64,000 nt of DNA from contig NC_045148.1 of NCBI RefSeq assembly GCF_008831285.2, forward strand, positions 12,779,183 to 12,843,182. The letters run 5' to 3'. A program made the position numbers and the translations under genes. The DNA comes from Nymphaea colorata. Lineage: Eukaryota > Streptophyta > Magnoliopsida > Nymphaeales > Nymphaeaceae. Below, one piece after another: positions 10,235 to 24,000 of the stretch; the stretch's first letter is position 1, and each line of letters starts with the position of its first letter. Under the pieces are notes generated by a model. The model saw nothing but the letters and a program-made list of their open reading frames with translations, was not told the origin of the DNA and made no database searches.

Positions 10235-10566
10235 CATTGTCACCAAAAACATGTACAGATATTATACGGCGAGGAATTTCTCGAGTATAATACAGCAAAG
10301 TTGTATATCACGGGAATAAAATAGGAAAATCTCAGCAAATTTTTAAAAAATTTAAAACATTTAAGAAATCCTAAAAATTATAAAAATATAAAAAATCATA
10401 AAAATAAGAAAAAAACGCAAAAAAAATGCGTATACTACGCGTTTTTTTCACGTTTTTTATTTTCTGGCGTTTCTTTAAAAAATGTGCGTTTTTCACGTTT
10501 AATACGGCTGACGCTGTTTTGGATTATTATACACATCTCCAATAAGACGCGTTTTTTGTGACAGTG
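10235..10566. mobile_element. Small hAT-like MITE
   Basis: 332 bp. The terminal inverted repeats are CATTGTCACCAAAAAC and, from the right end, CACTGTCACAAAAAAC. The flanks GTTACAAG (10227-10234) and GTTACAAT (10567-10574) form an 8-bp target repeat with one mismatch. Repeated GCGTTTTT/AAAAACGC motifs lie toward the ends. Non-coding. Confidence 0.75.
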
Positions 10567-12746
10567 GTTACAATAGGTATCTAACTATTAGTCCGACCAA
10601 TATATATTATGATACATGATTTATGACATTGATGTGCACTAAAACATGTTTTATACCACGTCAGTACTTACAAGAATTTTAGTATGTTTATACTTTGACA
10701 GTTGACTAGAATAATTTTTAACAAGAATTTCAGTGGTATAGTTGCCATCCCAAACCAAACTGGTCTGGGAAATACTCATTCCTATGTGCGGACTAAGCGT
10801 GAATCCACACCTGTCACCGAAGTCCACCACTTAGGCAACAAGCTATGTGCTGGCGTCTAAGCATTCCTAGGCACAAGCATGCCTAGTCCATGGGGAAGTG
10901 AATATACTTGTAGACATGTGATGTTAACTCATATACGTAAAGTTTTGTTTAAGTACATCCTGTATATACCTGTATACCTGTTATATGTAAATAGTCTATA
11001 TATTTTATATATGTTTCCATTTCTGATTCAACATGTTGTGTTATATATTATGTAAATAGTCTATCTGTTTTATATATGTTTCTGTTTCTGATTTCTGATT
11101 TCAGTTTGAATTGTTAATTTGTTATGTTTCTCTTTCTGCTAAATGACTGTCTCTGAAGTTACTTCTGTTATATACTAGTAGTATATATGACTCTTTCTGG
11201 TTTCTAATTTTCTAGTAATATGTATATTGTAATATACTGTAATAATATAATAGCTGTTTCTAGTAGTATATATATATTGTAATATGTTATAGCTGTTTCT
11301 AGTAATATGTTCTGATCTCTGTTATGTATTCTATTTATGATTTAACCATTAATAGACTGTTATATGTATTCTGTTTATGATTCATGTAATGTATTTTGTT
11401 TTACTGTTATACTATAAAACACAGTCTGTCTTACTGTATAATACAGTCTGTTATGTATTCCATTTATGATTTAACCATTAGTAGACTGTTATATGTATTC
11501 TGGTTATGATTGATGTCATGCATTCTGTTTTACTGTATCATCCAGTCTGTATTACTGTTTAGACTGTTCTATGTATTCTGTTTATGATTCGTTACATACT
11601 GCAATATGTAATATGCATTATATTGTTATATACTTCTTTAGCAATATGTAAACTGTTATATACTATAATATGTATCACGTATTATACTGTTATATACAAT
11701 AATATGTATTAACTATTATATATTATACTGTTATATACAGCTGTAGTAATATGTAATATGTATACTGTTATACACTGTAATGAGGAATATGTATTATACT
11801 TTTACATAACTAAAAAAATTTTAAAAAAAAATCGGTTAGCCTTTTTGCATAGGCGTGCCTAGGCTCTAGGCTGCTTTGGCACCTTGACAATAGGTAAATA
11901 TAGGACTATGTGAACTCATTATCGGATATTAAATGAACTTGAGTAAGGGTTGACAAGGTGTCATATGTGATGGATTATGTGGATTGAGTAATATAAAGCC
12001 CATATGGCCTCATCATCACTTCTTCAATGAAGTAAAGGTTTCCCATTTACCACATTTAAATTACTTTTTCAATCAAGTAATAATTGCCGTCCACCTTATA
12101 AAAGCTAAATATAATGTGACACCTTGGGAATTATCTGCAGATTAATCTGAGCCCAAAACCAATCCACATAGTTCTCATATATACTTATTTCACATATTTT
12201 ACGGGTCCTACATACATATAGCCTTGTAAGAAACATACCTGATACCACTCTCATTAAAAGAACGAGAGAGTGTAATGTGTCAACCTTCCTTAGTGCATCC
12301 TAAAGGGTTTATGTAGGGCTTGTAGGATTGATTTCTAGGACGTGTGTTTATATACAGATTCGAGAGCAGACGGGAGCAAATAAAATTTCAGAAATTAAAC
12401 AGCAAGTACATAAGCATAAATTGTTTAGAACACTAATCTAATAAATTTTGTGTTCATCACTCATTGGCAACATCCACCCCTTTGATATCTGCAACTGCAG
12501 ACAATTGCACTCCACATAGCTGATAATTGGATTTGGTGAATCGGAGAAGCACCCACACTTGCACCAGTGTCATCAACACCAGATGCAGCAATCACACGTG
12601 TAGCGACTTCCTCAAAGGGTTTGTGTTGCATAGCTCATGTCTGTGTTGCAGCAAGAGCATCTATACATGCTAGAAAATGGTTGTATCACAGAAAGCACAC
12701 AGAGATATTGCAGTAGTACTTAGATCCAAATGAGTTTACTGGGAAC
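10567..12746. other. AT-rich intergenic DNA
   Basis: No gene is seen. About 10790-10890 and 11840-11890 hold CCTAGGC-type motifs, and the right one ends CACCTTGACAA, like the end of a common plant hAT-type MITE. A matching left end could not be fixed. The middle is mostly TATA- and CTGTTATATGT-rich repeats. A short inverted pair, ACTCTC...GAGAGAGT, lies at about 12246-12272. Confidence 0.5.
11321..11575. repeat. Two-copy tandem repeat, 129-bp period
   Basis: The unit starting GTTATGTATTC at 11321 recurs at 11450 with the same order of sub-motifs (TTTATGATTTAACCATTA, AGACTGTTATATG, TGTTTTACTGT, CAGTCTGT). The copies are clearly diverged. Shorter related fragments continue on both sides, so the array once was longer or the unit is itself made of sub-repeats. 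Confidence 0.7.
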
Positions 12747-13007
12747 CTAAGTCCCATGGGTACTTCAATAAGGTCCACGTATCGCCATACTCATACCCAA
12801 AGTAGGTACTTGGACACACCTCGGTACTTTTTAGTTTTGAAACTGATCCAAACTGTTTAATTTCACGCGATTTAATTTTTCCAACTCAGTTTCAGTCTAT
12901 TTTTAGAGTTATTTTTCATTAACATGTAATGCCTTTATTGAAAATCATTTGTTTATTTAAATGTTGCTTTCATTTTGACATTTTTGTACCCAACCCATGT
13001 GACTTAG
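12747..13007. mobile_element. Small hAT-like element with GTAC-rich ends
   Basis: 261 bp flanked by the exact 8-bp repeat CTGGGAAC (12739-12746 and 13008-13015). The ends are inverted repeats CTAAGTCCCATGGGTAC and, from the right, CTAAGTCACATGGGT. Subterminal GGTAC motifs link it to the elements at 9528 and 53226. It lies about 270 bp past the stop codon of the zinc-finger gene. Confidence 0.87.
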
Positions 13008-13015
13008 CTGGGAAC

Positions 13016-13275
13016 TGGAGGGCAGAAGTAGGCAAATGTGCAAAACACATGTAAGAACTTCCAAAAGAAACGTGAACCCATAATAGCCCTAGCCCTTACA
13101 TCAAAAGGATCCATATAATCTGCTTTCCTCATCTTGCTGTAAACGTACTTATACCATTCTAAATTTTATGATCCTCCATTTAACTGTGGAGTTTCTCCCA
13201 GCCTTTACCAAAATGAAGCAGACAAAATTCAAGAAGTGTATAAGTCCACAAAGCCACAAGGGAGACCAAATCTAA
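13016..13275 (-). other. Probable 3' UTR of the zinc-finger gene
   Basis: This minus-strand interval lies between the stop codon at 13276-13278 and the hAT element. It has no coding potential. I saw no clear polyadenylation signal that would fix the transcript end. Confidence 0.4.
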
Positions 13276-15033
13276 TTATTGCACAGCAGTAACATATTCT
13301 AAGCATGGGAATGCAGAGTCACCTTTATGAGATGCCTTCATGGCCTGAGTTACCTCACCCTTGGAAACCTCATATCCAGAATAAATGATGGCATTGTAGG
13401 TCAGAGAATTCTGACCACTATTTTGATGCAAAAACATGTGATTAGCCTTCTCACCACTTTCCCATGACTCTGCTTTTGTTGAACAGTCAATTTTAGAGCC
13501 ACTGTCAGCCCTCCCATTGGAGTGAGACATCACATCATGACTGTCACCAAGTACAACCTCTCTCTCTGTATCAGGCACAAACTCATCCATCAATCCAGGA
13601 TCAGGAATAGATTCTCCAGTCTGTCCTAAGTTCTCAACTACTTCAGCAACTGGTTCTGGATCACCAACAATACTCTCTGTTCTGTGAACAGAGAAATCAA
13701 TCCCACAGATTTCAGCTTCATGACTGGCAACCATACCAACACTTCCTCCGCTGATGCCAAAGCTGAGTCTATCTCTCCCATAACCAGTAATATTTTCTGC
13801 ATTTAATGTTTCTTCGCCTTCATCTGTGCTGCTTACTCTTACTTCTCTCACTGCTCTTTCAGAATCCAGTTGGAAACAAGTGCTCTGTTGTGCCTGGAGA
13901 CTAATATTCAGTTCTGAAATGTCGTTTGCATCCAAATTCCTGTCTATATTTTGTGGGATAAGATGAATATCATCAAGATCGGCAGGATGGTTCTCAACAC
14001 TTTCCATGGAATTCTCTTCTGCATCATGGCAGACAGTATCCATAGCAATAACAGAAGAAGCACGAGCTGAATCTCTTGTAGAAGGGAGAGCAGCCATCTG
14101 TTCACTCCCCTCTTGCCTTGAGTAATCCACCTTGTTTACTTCAGAATCCAAATCAAAGCCCATAAAATGGCTTGGACCAGCAGACATACATGATGTTGGG
14201 TATGTACAAAAGGCATCGGAATCACGAACACGCTTCGAAGGTCCATCTGAATACTGTCTACCATCATCAACTTCATCACCATCACGATCAATGACAGTTC
14301 CCTCAAAACTGTCTGCATGATGTGTCCTTCGATGAGGCCTGTCGACAGTACTTCCACCTTCATCTAAGCTTCGTTTTCTAGTACATGGACCTCTTGACTC
14401 ATAAGAAGCTGCCCGATCCCCAACCTCACTCCCAGCAGGTTGAGCAACAACAAGATCTTGTCCCTGCATTTTGTTAAATGTAGAAGGCATTCCAGATCGT
14501 CCAGGAGATGGCCCTCCTGCCATAGTCAGATTTAAGTCCAAACCAATGCTTGTAGCTGATCGACCTGCTTCAGTCATACCTATTTCGTCACGGCCCTCGG
14601 TCTGTTCTTTGTCAATCCCATCAACTCCAACCCACCCGTTTATTCCACTGGCTGCACTAATTCCACGTGTCAACACCAACTTTTTGCTTGTTTCAGGGAT
14701 ATCAATTATGTTTGGACCAATGCGAGTTGGACGAGGTACAGAAAGGAAATCCCACAGTCTAACTGTGGCACCACAGAAGCTGCAATCTAACAGTGCTAGT
14801 CTACTGTGACATCCAGACTCAGGAACTGATAACTTCTTCTTTCCAGTGTCCTTTTTAGCTGCTGTAGAAATTACATTCTTGCTGGGTACAGGACCCTGTG
14901 AATAGCAAACATGATCTTGGCTTGGGCCAACAGAACATGCATTTCTGGCTGATTGGGTGGAATGCTCTTCATAATCTACCACATTAGGAAGCCAACGTGA
15001 TTCCCAGCCACACAAGCTTATAAGTTTCTGTGC
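13276..15033 (-). CDS. ILP1: ILP1 exon 5 (C-terminal half)
   Basis: Residues 267-851, ending at TAA 13276-13278. It opens with AQKLISLCGWESRWLPN, then the second Cys pair in LLDCSFCGATVRLWDF and a PRPTRIGPN block. After residue 380 it is a long, low-hydrophobicity acidic region with GSEVGDRAASYESRG, TVIDRDGDEVDDG and SKRVRDSD, all family signatures. The end TAMKASHKGDSAFPCLEYVTAVQ-like region is typical of the plant C-terminus. Confidence 0.95.
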   Translation of the reverse strand, partial: AQKLISLCGWESRWLPNVVDYEEHSTQSARNACSVGPSQDHVCYSQGPVPSKNVISTAAKKDTGKKKLSVPESGCHSRLALLDCSFCGATVRLWDFLSVPRPTRIGPNIIDIPETSKKLVLTRGISAASGINGWVGVDGIDKEQTEGRDEIGMTEAGRSATSIGLDLNLTMAGGPSPGRSGMPSTFNKMQGQDLVVAQPAGSEVGDRAASYESRGPCTRKRSLDEGGSTVDRPHRRTHHADSFEGTVIDRDGDEVDDGRQYSDGPSKRVRDSDAFCTYPTSCMSAGPSHFMGFDLDSEVNKVDYSRQEGSEQMAALPSTRDSARASSVIAMDTVCHDAEENSMESVENHPADLDDIHLIPQNIDRNLDANDISELNISLQAQQSTCFQLDSERAVREVRVSSTDEGEETLNAENITGYGRDRLSFGISGGSVGMVASHEAEICGIDFSVHRTESIVGDPEPVAEVVENLGQTGESIPDPGLMDEFVPDTEREVVLGDSHDVMSHSNGRADSGSKIDCSTKAESWESGEKANHMFLHQNSGQNSLTYNAIIYSGYEVSKGEVTQAMKASHKGDSAFPCLEYVTAVQ

Positions 15034-18000
15034 CTGTAAAAATGAACTATTTTTTATTATCTATTGGTTCTTGAATCACCACAAATATAAAAAGGAATGT
15101 ATTAAGCTGTATGATGGAAACTTCTCACTTCTAGCAAATGCGAAGGAAGATACAATCTCACATACATAAATATACATTGTCTCATCTTGAGAGGTCTCGC
15201 CTACAGGCATGCCATCAACCCTGCCATTTACATCCCCAGCTGCAGAACAGTGTGCATGGGAAAGGAGCCGATCAATTTGTGAACTTCTAGAAAGCCTCAT
15301 GTGCTCTATAGCAGAAGATGCTATAACAGGAAGAGAAGGAAACTGAAGTAGTGCATCACAACGATCCTTGTAGCCACCAATGAGTGCCGACGTAAGGGTC
15401 GGGGGAAATTGTGCTAAGCTTTCTGTGCAGCTATTTCCTTTCCATGGACATGACCCTTTGTGACTTGCATCAAGCTGCTTTGCAAAGGCTTCAGCAGCAC
15501 TATCAACTTCACCATGCTCAGAATATGAAAAAAAAGGTTAATATCCAGCTAAACCTCATCCCGCATGATCATATAAAAAAAGTTGGCAGCAGGGCACAGA
15601 TATTGATACATTAATTACAGAAAATGGAATAATCTGATCATTTCTATCAATAATAAACACATGATACACAAGTGATAATGTTCCAGATATTTGTCATGGA
15701 ATAGAAAATAAGTTATGCAAAAGAGCATGGTCTATAAGTGAAGTGGCTGATCCACCCAAAGACTGGTGAACAGATGTTAAAGGAGCACTATTTTGATAAC
15801 AACATGCTGTTTCTCAAAAACACCTTAAACCAAGTTAAGACTGGCATACCTCTAGCATGCGCTAACCACTAGGGCATCATAAGAGAGTTACCAGATATTA
15901 TTTAAGAAAGAGAGAGAGAGAGCCAGAAATTCACCTTCACTAGGTGTCCAAACTGCTGAGCAAATAAAAGATAAATGCGCTCCACATGATTCACATGCGA
16001 TTTTGTCAATGTCAACACTCACCCAGCCTCTGCATGCACAAGCAAGTGAACCAGCAACCTGCATAAAACTCCAACAGTCAAGGTATAGTTGAAGGTCGTC
16101 ATGAAGACAGAAATGAATTATCAACATAAATAACAACCCAACAAAGAAAACTAATGTGTCCTTTTTGTGCATTTTGTCTCATCCTAGAAGATCTCCTCGT
16201 CCAATCGTATGCTGGCTACTGGATGCAGAAATAGATATTAACCACAAAAACACTTCTTTTCAGTATTTTGAATTTCCAAAACAGGAAGAAATTAAAAATA
16301 GAAATTTTGAAAGATTGATGAAAAACACTTGAATCATGACACAAGAAGCTTCTGGAATGCCACTTGGAGAACTCTTATAATAGTAATTATATAATCCATA
16401 AATACATATACACACATACATAAGCTCATGGTCAGACACCTTTCTTAATTGTTGTTTTAAATGCTGCTTTAGCTAATCTAGTGTTGTAGACAATGTTTTA
16501 CACATCATACAAGTGTTGTATGTATTATATGCTACGAGGACATATGATCCATATCGTATAATATGAATCATAAGTATCAAAGAAATTGATGTGTTACAAC
16601 CCCTTATCTAGATATGGGAGTCTAATGAACCCATATCACACTGCAGTATGATATGACCCGGCATCATAGGACACGATGCAGTACAACCTGTGCCATATGG
16701 AAAAGAATGGGGACCTGAGGCCTGATTTTTTCTTTTGGGTTATAAAACTCCTATTGACCCAACTCTTACACACTCTTAGGAGTTGAGTGAAAGAGATATT
16801 TTGACACTTTGATGGAGAAAACATCAATTGGTAGCCAGATTTGTGCATGGAAAATTGATTTGCAGTTGAAGAAAAAAGGTTTTCCAATTTCTTATATGAA
16901 AATTGTAAAACCTCCTACTTCTACAGTAGTTTCTAATTTCTACTATGTGTGAAGTTTGCCACATATTTCTGTTGGTTTTTGAAAATGCAGCTTCAAGGAC
17001 CCTGTATGCAATGGTGAACAAGGATGATGGAAGGGATCTAATTAGTTGAAAACAATTTGCAAATTCAGTAAAAAAAAAAAAGATTGATAAGCAGGAATCT
17101 CTCAGCTAAAACACCATTCAGCAGGATGCATGAAAATGTGTCCCCATGAGCAAGCACGGACATCATCAATGCTTTAAAAGCAAGTGATGAACCAATACCC
17201 GATCCATCGTGTAGCCCTTGTTGGGCCTTACTTAAGGATTGTAACCCTAATCTTGAAGAGTTAATGAAATCTTAAGAGAGAGAGAGTCTGGCTGCTAGTG
17301 GGCACCAGTTCCTCCTCATCCGTGGTTTTTTTCCTCTTGTTGAAGGTTTTTCCACGTTACATCGTGTTCATCGTATTCCTTTTTTCTATATTTCGTGTTT
17401 CTACAATAACATTCCTTATATTTTGGCCTAAAAGTATTATTTTTGAACCCCATTTATCTATCAAATCTCGCAAGGGTGTTGAAGTTTTTGTTTTGTGTTT
17501 ATAATGGCGTAATGCTTGACAACGACTAAATAAAAGGGGGGAAAAAACATCTTAGAATCTAGGTCTAGACACTCTCACCCTGTGCACAGCATATAATGAT
17601 GGAAGAAAAAATCATGCACATTAAGACATGTAAATACATGGCAATGTTATCCGTATCGTATGATACGTATCGTATAGGTCTAAAAAACCTACACGATACG
17701 ATAACAATACACGATTCGCTCGTGTATCGTTAGCGTATCGCCCGTATCGTACGATACAGGCACCGATCGTACGATACGGGGAAAAACGCATTTTTGCGTT
17801 ATATTTCAAATCCAACACTCCTCTCTCTCTCTCTCTCTCTTTCCTTGTTTCTAAATATTCCAAGAGACGTGAGAGGGAGAGATTTTGCTCATTTTCATCA
17901 AAAATCACTAAGGATTCATAAAAAATGAAGAGGATTATAGTTGAAAACTTGAATCATGAAAGATGATAACTATATGTTTTGAACTTATGAATTGTGATGT

Positions 18001-21000
18001 AATCTATAAAATTTTCAAGTCTAAAATGGTGATGGATGCTTATTATGTTATTTTGAATTTCTTATTTTTGAATGTGTTGTTGATATACATGATTGTTCCT
18101 TTCTTCCTTATTTATGATGTTTTTTGATATATATTAAATACGTTTTTCTTGATTTTTTTCTGATTTTCTGTTTATTTTTTCGGATTTTTCTCCATTTTTA
18201 TGATTTTTTTCTATTTTTTATTATTTTTAATATTTTTAAAATAAAAAAATAATTTTATGATACGCTACGCTACGTTTACGATACGTTACGATACGGCGTA
18301 TAGATCAGCCCGAACGATACGCGATATGCTATGCCTTTTACAACATTGATACATGGTACCAACCTACTAGGCTACTACAAATTGTATTGAAGATCGTCAA
18401 TCAACTTATGAGCCAGAAAAATTACATCCATGGCTTGAAGATGCTGTTATTAATATTATATACTCATTGAACTGGAGATTCTTAGATCTTAACCATTTGT
18501 ACACAAGCCAAATAACCCATGGCCTCACTTTTGCTAAAGAGAGCATTAACATCCCTAAAAAACGTAACTACCAAAATTTCAAATGAACAAAGATTTAAGA
18601 AGTTACTAATGAGACAAGCTGAATGGCAAACCTTTGGTTTACAAAACCAATTAGACGGCTTGAATGATGCTAGACGCCTTAGCAAGTCACCACGCTCCCA
18701 TGGTCTACACAAAGGTTGGGATGCTCCAAGAGCAGAATTACCAGCACTAGTGCTGAAAGAAGCCCGGGGCCAGTGTGACCCAGCCCCTGATAGAGATCCT
18801 GCCTTGGAAGAGCGTCCATGACCAGACCAATCAATACTGCCAAGGTTGACAGGTACAGAGGGTGATGATGCACCTACAGAACTGCATATTGAAAAAGTAA
18901 AACTTGTCTGCCATATATTCAGGACAAGAAATCAATGCTGAAGTATAATGCTTGAAAATGATTGAAACAGAAACTTCATAATGGGAATGGAAGTTGAATT
19001 TAGTTGCATATCATGGTAAGGGTGCATAAGTGTAAATTATACCATAAGGGTGCATAAGTGAGATGAGTTATTTTTCACTTTCAAGTGTCAAGCTGTGAAA
19101 GCTTTCTCTCTTGGTTGCTCTTGAAGCTTCAATAGAACAACCACATATACACACTTGCACACACGTAACCCCTTTTATGTCTTAGTTGTTTCTATTTTCA
19201 AGAATGTGAAGAAAAAAAAAATTGATGTTTTAGGATATTTCAGCAAAAGCAACAATCCAACATAATCCTTAATTTTACACATCAAATGCATATTGGATTC
19301 TAACCATCCACTCTTAATCAGAAGAAGGAAAATTTACAGTTATAAACACAGGTAGTAGCTCTGATGTGAAAGCCTGGAATTGAATTAACTAAATCGGATG
19401 CTTATTTTAGTCAGATTGATTTTGGGGAAGAAAAAAAAAAAGCAAAACACACACACAGAGCATATACAAGGATATTTTTGAGAAATAATTAGTTATAAGG
19501 GGTGTAAAACTGTAAATATTATTTCTCAACAGATATGATACAGCTGAAACCTGCATCTGGCTATCACTATGTCATCACATATTTTTGTGCATGCATTTAG
19601 TCATGTCCTTTATAGTTTGTACTTGTGCTCACAATGATAATACTGCCATTTGTCGCTAAAGTTTTATTATCCGGAATTGCAATTGAATTTGGTGTAAACA
19701 TATGCCATTTGAAAATTTTTATATGTCAATGTATATTTCTGTTATGATTTTTCTTTTAATTTTTCCTAATTTTCCTTTTTGCAACTACTAGTTAACCGTA
19801 TGTAATCCATGTCATTTCATCGACATGAGAGACCTTCATTCTTTCTAAGAAAATTATCACCTTTGGCAACATGCACTTTGATCATTGAATTTCGTGGATG
19901 TGAAGGCAATTGGAGTCTCTCAATAAATCCACATAAAGAATCAATGTAGATTGAAATATAGGAGGTTGAAGTTAGATTCAATATGAGATTGAGATATAGG
20001 TAATAAACTAATATAGAGTTTTTTTTATAAGTTAATACACTAAATATATAGGCTGTCGCTTGAAAGAACACAAAATGATGAAGAGGAGCCTATAGTCATA
20101 GCAGATGACCAAGACTTTGAAGGAGAAGATGAGAAGATGATGACGAATGATAATTTATCATTTATTGTTTTGTACATAACAAGTTTATTTTATTGGTTAT
20201 TAAAACTTTAAGTTAAACTGATAGATCATGCCATCATGGATGTGGAATTGATGATTGTTAGTATGTTACTTTGACGGGGTATCAGTGACATGCTTTTCTT
20301 GATTTTCATAGAAATGACATTTTTCTTGTTTCTTCCTGATCTTTTCTTGTAACTTCTTTTTTCTATATTTTTATCATAATTTTAGGTTAAATTTATGATT
20401 TTTTAACATTATTTTACGTAGCTAACTATTGGTTGGTCTGATATGAAGCACGTTACATTATGTGCTTTGCAATTTTCCTTTCGCCAATTGTAGCTTATTA
20501 CCAGTGATCTTGCTGCACGTACTCTTACCATCGATGGTCATTAAAATTGGCCTCACCATCCATTGTTGCAAGAGAATGACTACAAGGCATCAAGTATTGC
20601 ATGGGACAAAACATTTCTGTGTTTGAAGCAAAACAAATAGGATCCTTAGATGAATCAGGTTTGTGTTGGATTTGGTAGGTCCCATTACGGTTAATTTATG
20701 TTCTACAAGTTCAACATAGAACCCCCTGGGTCTCAACATAGAACCCCCTGGGTCTTACAATCTGTACGGTACCAACCCCACCAATTTGTGTATGAGTTAA
20801 CCTTCCCCTGTTCACACGTTAGCCTCGGGAATCCTCGGAACTCACCCTTGACGGGATCCACCAGACTGGCATCAAAGATCCATCTAGCAGACCAGCGCAG
20901 AGGGCAGATCAGCAGACAGCTTTCGATTTGAGTTCAGTTCGGGAGAGCCAGTCAGTGGCTAGGTTTCGGTTCAGTTCAGTCGATTTTCAGCAGTAACTAG

Positions 21001-24000
21001 GTTGCTTGTTTGACGAGTTAGACCTGACCCCAGTGCGGCTCTTAGGGCTATGGCTGTCGCATCCGGCGCAGCCAATCCGTGGCCGAACACGCGACACATT
21101 GTCGAGGTGCCAGGAGGGCGCGGTGAACAGTTCCGGCCTTAGGATCCCGTCAAGGGTGAGGTTAGATGACGAGGGCCAGGTGGACGCGGCAGCAAGTGAT
21201 CTCATGTTCGACTCCATAGTTGAAGGTCGAACCCAGGCTCATTCACACCAAGTGGATGCGCATGTTGCTGACTGCACCAGGCGGGTGCGGCAGAATGAGG
21301 TTTAAAGACTGTCCTAGCAGTCCAGATCATGCCCAGCAGTTCAGTCCCTGCCAAGACACAGTCCACCCCTAAAAACATTTGTTGCTTCTTGTACACGGGA
21401 TTTTAGTGTGAACTGACCACACCAGTGGGTTCGTAACTAAATTCTACGCCTAGCATGGTTCTTGGATTTCTGAGAGGCAGACGTGGATTTTGGACCCTAT
21501 TTTGAGGCGTGCTAGTGTGAGTCTCATCTTGGAGACCTCTTTTCCCACGAACACGGTTGAGTGTACGTGACTAAGATGGTGTTTGGAGCGAAAGACAAAA
21601 TGTCATACATTCCAGAGGAGGAGGAAATGCCCTATGAGCCCCAGCGTTCCTGCAAGTGGTGGATAACATATCCCGCTTGGAGGAGGCAGCTGCTAGGATT
21701 GGGATGGTCGAACATGAATTAAGCTCCATGCAAACTCTGGTTAGTAAAGTAGATGACTTGGGAGCCATGATCTAGTGAATGAACACCAACCTCAATGAGT
21801 GTACTGCCCAATCGAAAGATTTTCAATCCGCCCTTAGCTCATGCCTCAGGAGGCAGCAAGAGATCAAGGACCAGGTGCATCAGTCCAATGCATGGCGACC
21901 TACCACAGAAACCAGGGAGCCCAGCACATGGAAACCCGATGGAGAAGGTGAGGCCGGTATCAGCACTGGTCCAACCCTAGATGGGTCGACTAGCAGGTTC
22001 AGAGATTTTGTCACCGGCAGTAGGGATAGTCGGGAGCCAACCCCACCCAGCAGTGGCCCATGGGCAGATACCGAGTCCATGACTGATGATGAGGAAGACT
22101 ATGGCCATCGGCCAACACAAGGATGATTACTATAGCGACAACAGGTTGGAGATATGCGGCAAACCATGCCCTGGCCGTGACTAGCATGGTCATGCCAAGA
22201 GGCACACTGCCCGAACGACCAAGGCACAGCACACCGCCTGTAAATATTGGCTGACGACTCCCCTAACGTTTCCTCCTCTGGTGCAGTGGCTTCTTCCTCA
22301 TCAGGTGGCTCTCCTTTGTCCACAAAGTACATGTGCAGCTTTCTGCAGACGTGGTCAAGTGACCAAGGTTCATCACAGTGGAAGCAAATCTCTCGACGTT
22401 GTTTGTCATTAATCTGATCAGGTGTGAGACGCTTAACCACTTGTGTAGGCACTGGATTTGGCTTTGCATCATAAGCCTATGAAGGTATACTCTTTGTGCG
22501 CGGTCCTTATCTATGTCACCAAAATGCGGGGTGCGGGTGTTGGTGCTGGTGCTGGTGCCGGTGCACCACATATCAAAAAATTTAGGTGCGGCAGTGCGGT
22601 GAGAGTATTTATTATTATTATTATTATTAATTTATAATAATAATAATAATATATATTAACAATGATAACTCTGCATTAACAATTTAACCAAGACATTGTA
22701 ACTCAACCTCTGCCACCGGAAAACCAAACCAATGCTTGGCGATTAAAGAAGCATTGGATGATTTTTTAGGGATTAAGGCTAAGTTGGGTAGACTCGGATT
22801 TGATCCAAGATCCGTATTACGGTGAAATCAGTGGGTTTCATGAGAATGTCTTTTTTTTTTTTGGTAAATACTAAAAAGTTGGAGGGCTTATAAGTAACAA
22901 CCATATAAACTTTAAGTGGCTAACCCTAACCCTATCTTTTTGCTCGTGGTTTCTTCCCCTTTCAACAACAAGCGCCGCTCTCTCTCTCTCTCTCTCTCTT
23001 TGCAAAATGACAGAGCTGGTGGGGAAGGCGGGAGGAGAAATGGAAGCCCGTGGGGTGGAAGAAGCTGGAAATGAGGGTCTCCTTCTCTCTTTGCAGAATG
23101 GCAGATCTCGTGGGGGAGGCGGGAGGAAGCTGGAAATGAAGTCTGGATTGACGATTTCGATGGTGAATGAGAGGATGTTGGAGCAGGCAGCAAGGAAGAA
23201 GAAGGAAAGAGCCACGAAAAGCCACCTACTGTAACTTCGATCGGGTGCTTCTGGGGTGCGAATCTGGGTCGCACCCGCATCGTGTCGACACGGGTGCGGT
23301 GGCCCAACAGACGCACCCTGGTGACAGAGGTCCTTATGCCTCTGTCGGCGCTCCATTAGCTTGTTGTTTCCACTGAGTCGCCGATGTTTCTCTTCTACCA
23401 TTCTCACTATCTCAAAGCAATCTAGGAGGGTGCCAGGTTTGGTGGCCTGCATCTCAATCCTAATTTCGTCCTTCAATCCGCCTATGAACGCTCTCACTTA
23501 CGCCTCAATTGGCCATCCTCTGACCATATTGCTAAGCTCCTCAAAGTATTCCTGATAATCGACAATCAACCCTATTTGCTTGATTTTGACAGCTCAACAT
23601 TGTAGTCGAGGAATGTTGAAAGTCCAAAACTGATTTCACGGCATCAATTAGTCCATCCCCTAGTCCACCATGTTGTGTCAACAGCCACCTGTACCACCAG
23701 ATAGTAGGTCCGTCGAAGTGCATGGCGGCATGACCTACCCTCTGTTCACATGTGATCCCATGGCTTTCAAAGAATTGTTCCATTTTGAAGATATAGCTCA
23801 GGGGATCTTTCCCTGAGAATCGTGGGAAATCCATTCAGGCTTGCTTCCAAGGCCCTATGCCTGGCCCTCTGTTTACGCCCATGAGCTCAAAATCTAGCAT
23901 ATCATCACCAGGCAGTGGCGGAGGAGGAGGAGGAGGAAAGGAAGGAGGGGGTCGAGGTCGACGGAACTCACCATTTGCAGTCTTTGTTCGATGGGTGTTG

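Noticed and set aside
15780-15890. Minus-strand CCTAGTGGTTAGCGC, like a tRNA A box, in ILP1 intron 3
   Set aside because: No B box at the right distance and no fold into a tRNA; not enough for a SINE.
16490-16690. Possible decayed member of the CAATGTT hAT family
   Set aside because: A left-end-like motif is present, but no right end or target repeat could be found.
22912-23316. Overlapping minus-strand frames rich in Ser, Pro and Arg
   Set aside because: They fall within the hAT-like element and its simple repeats, and are not conserved.
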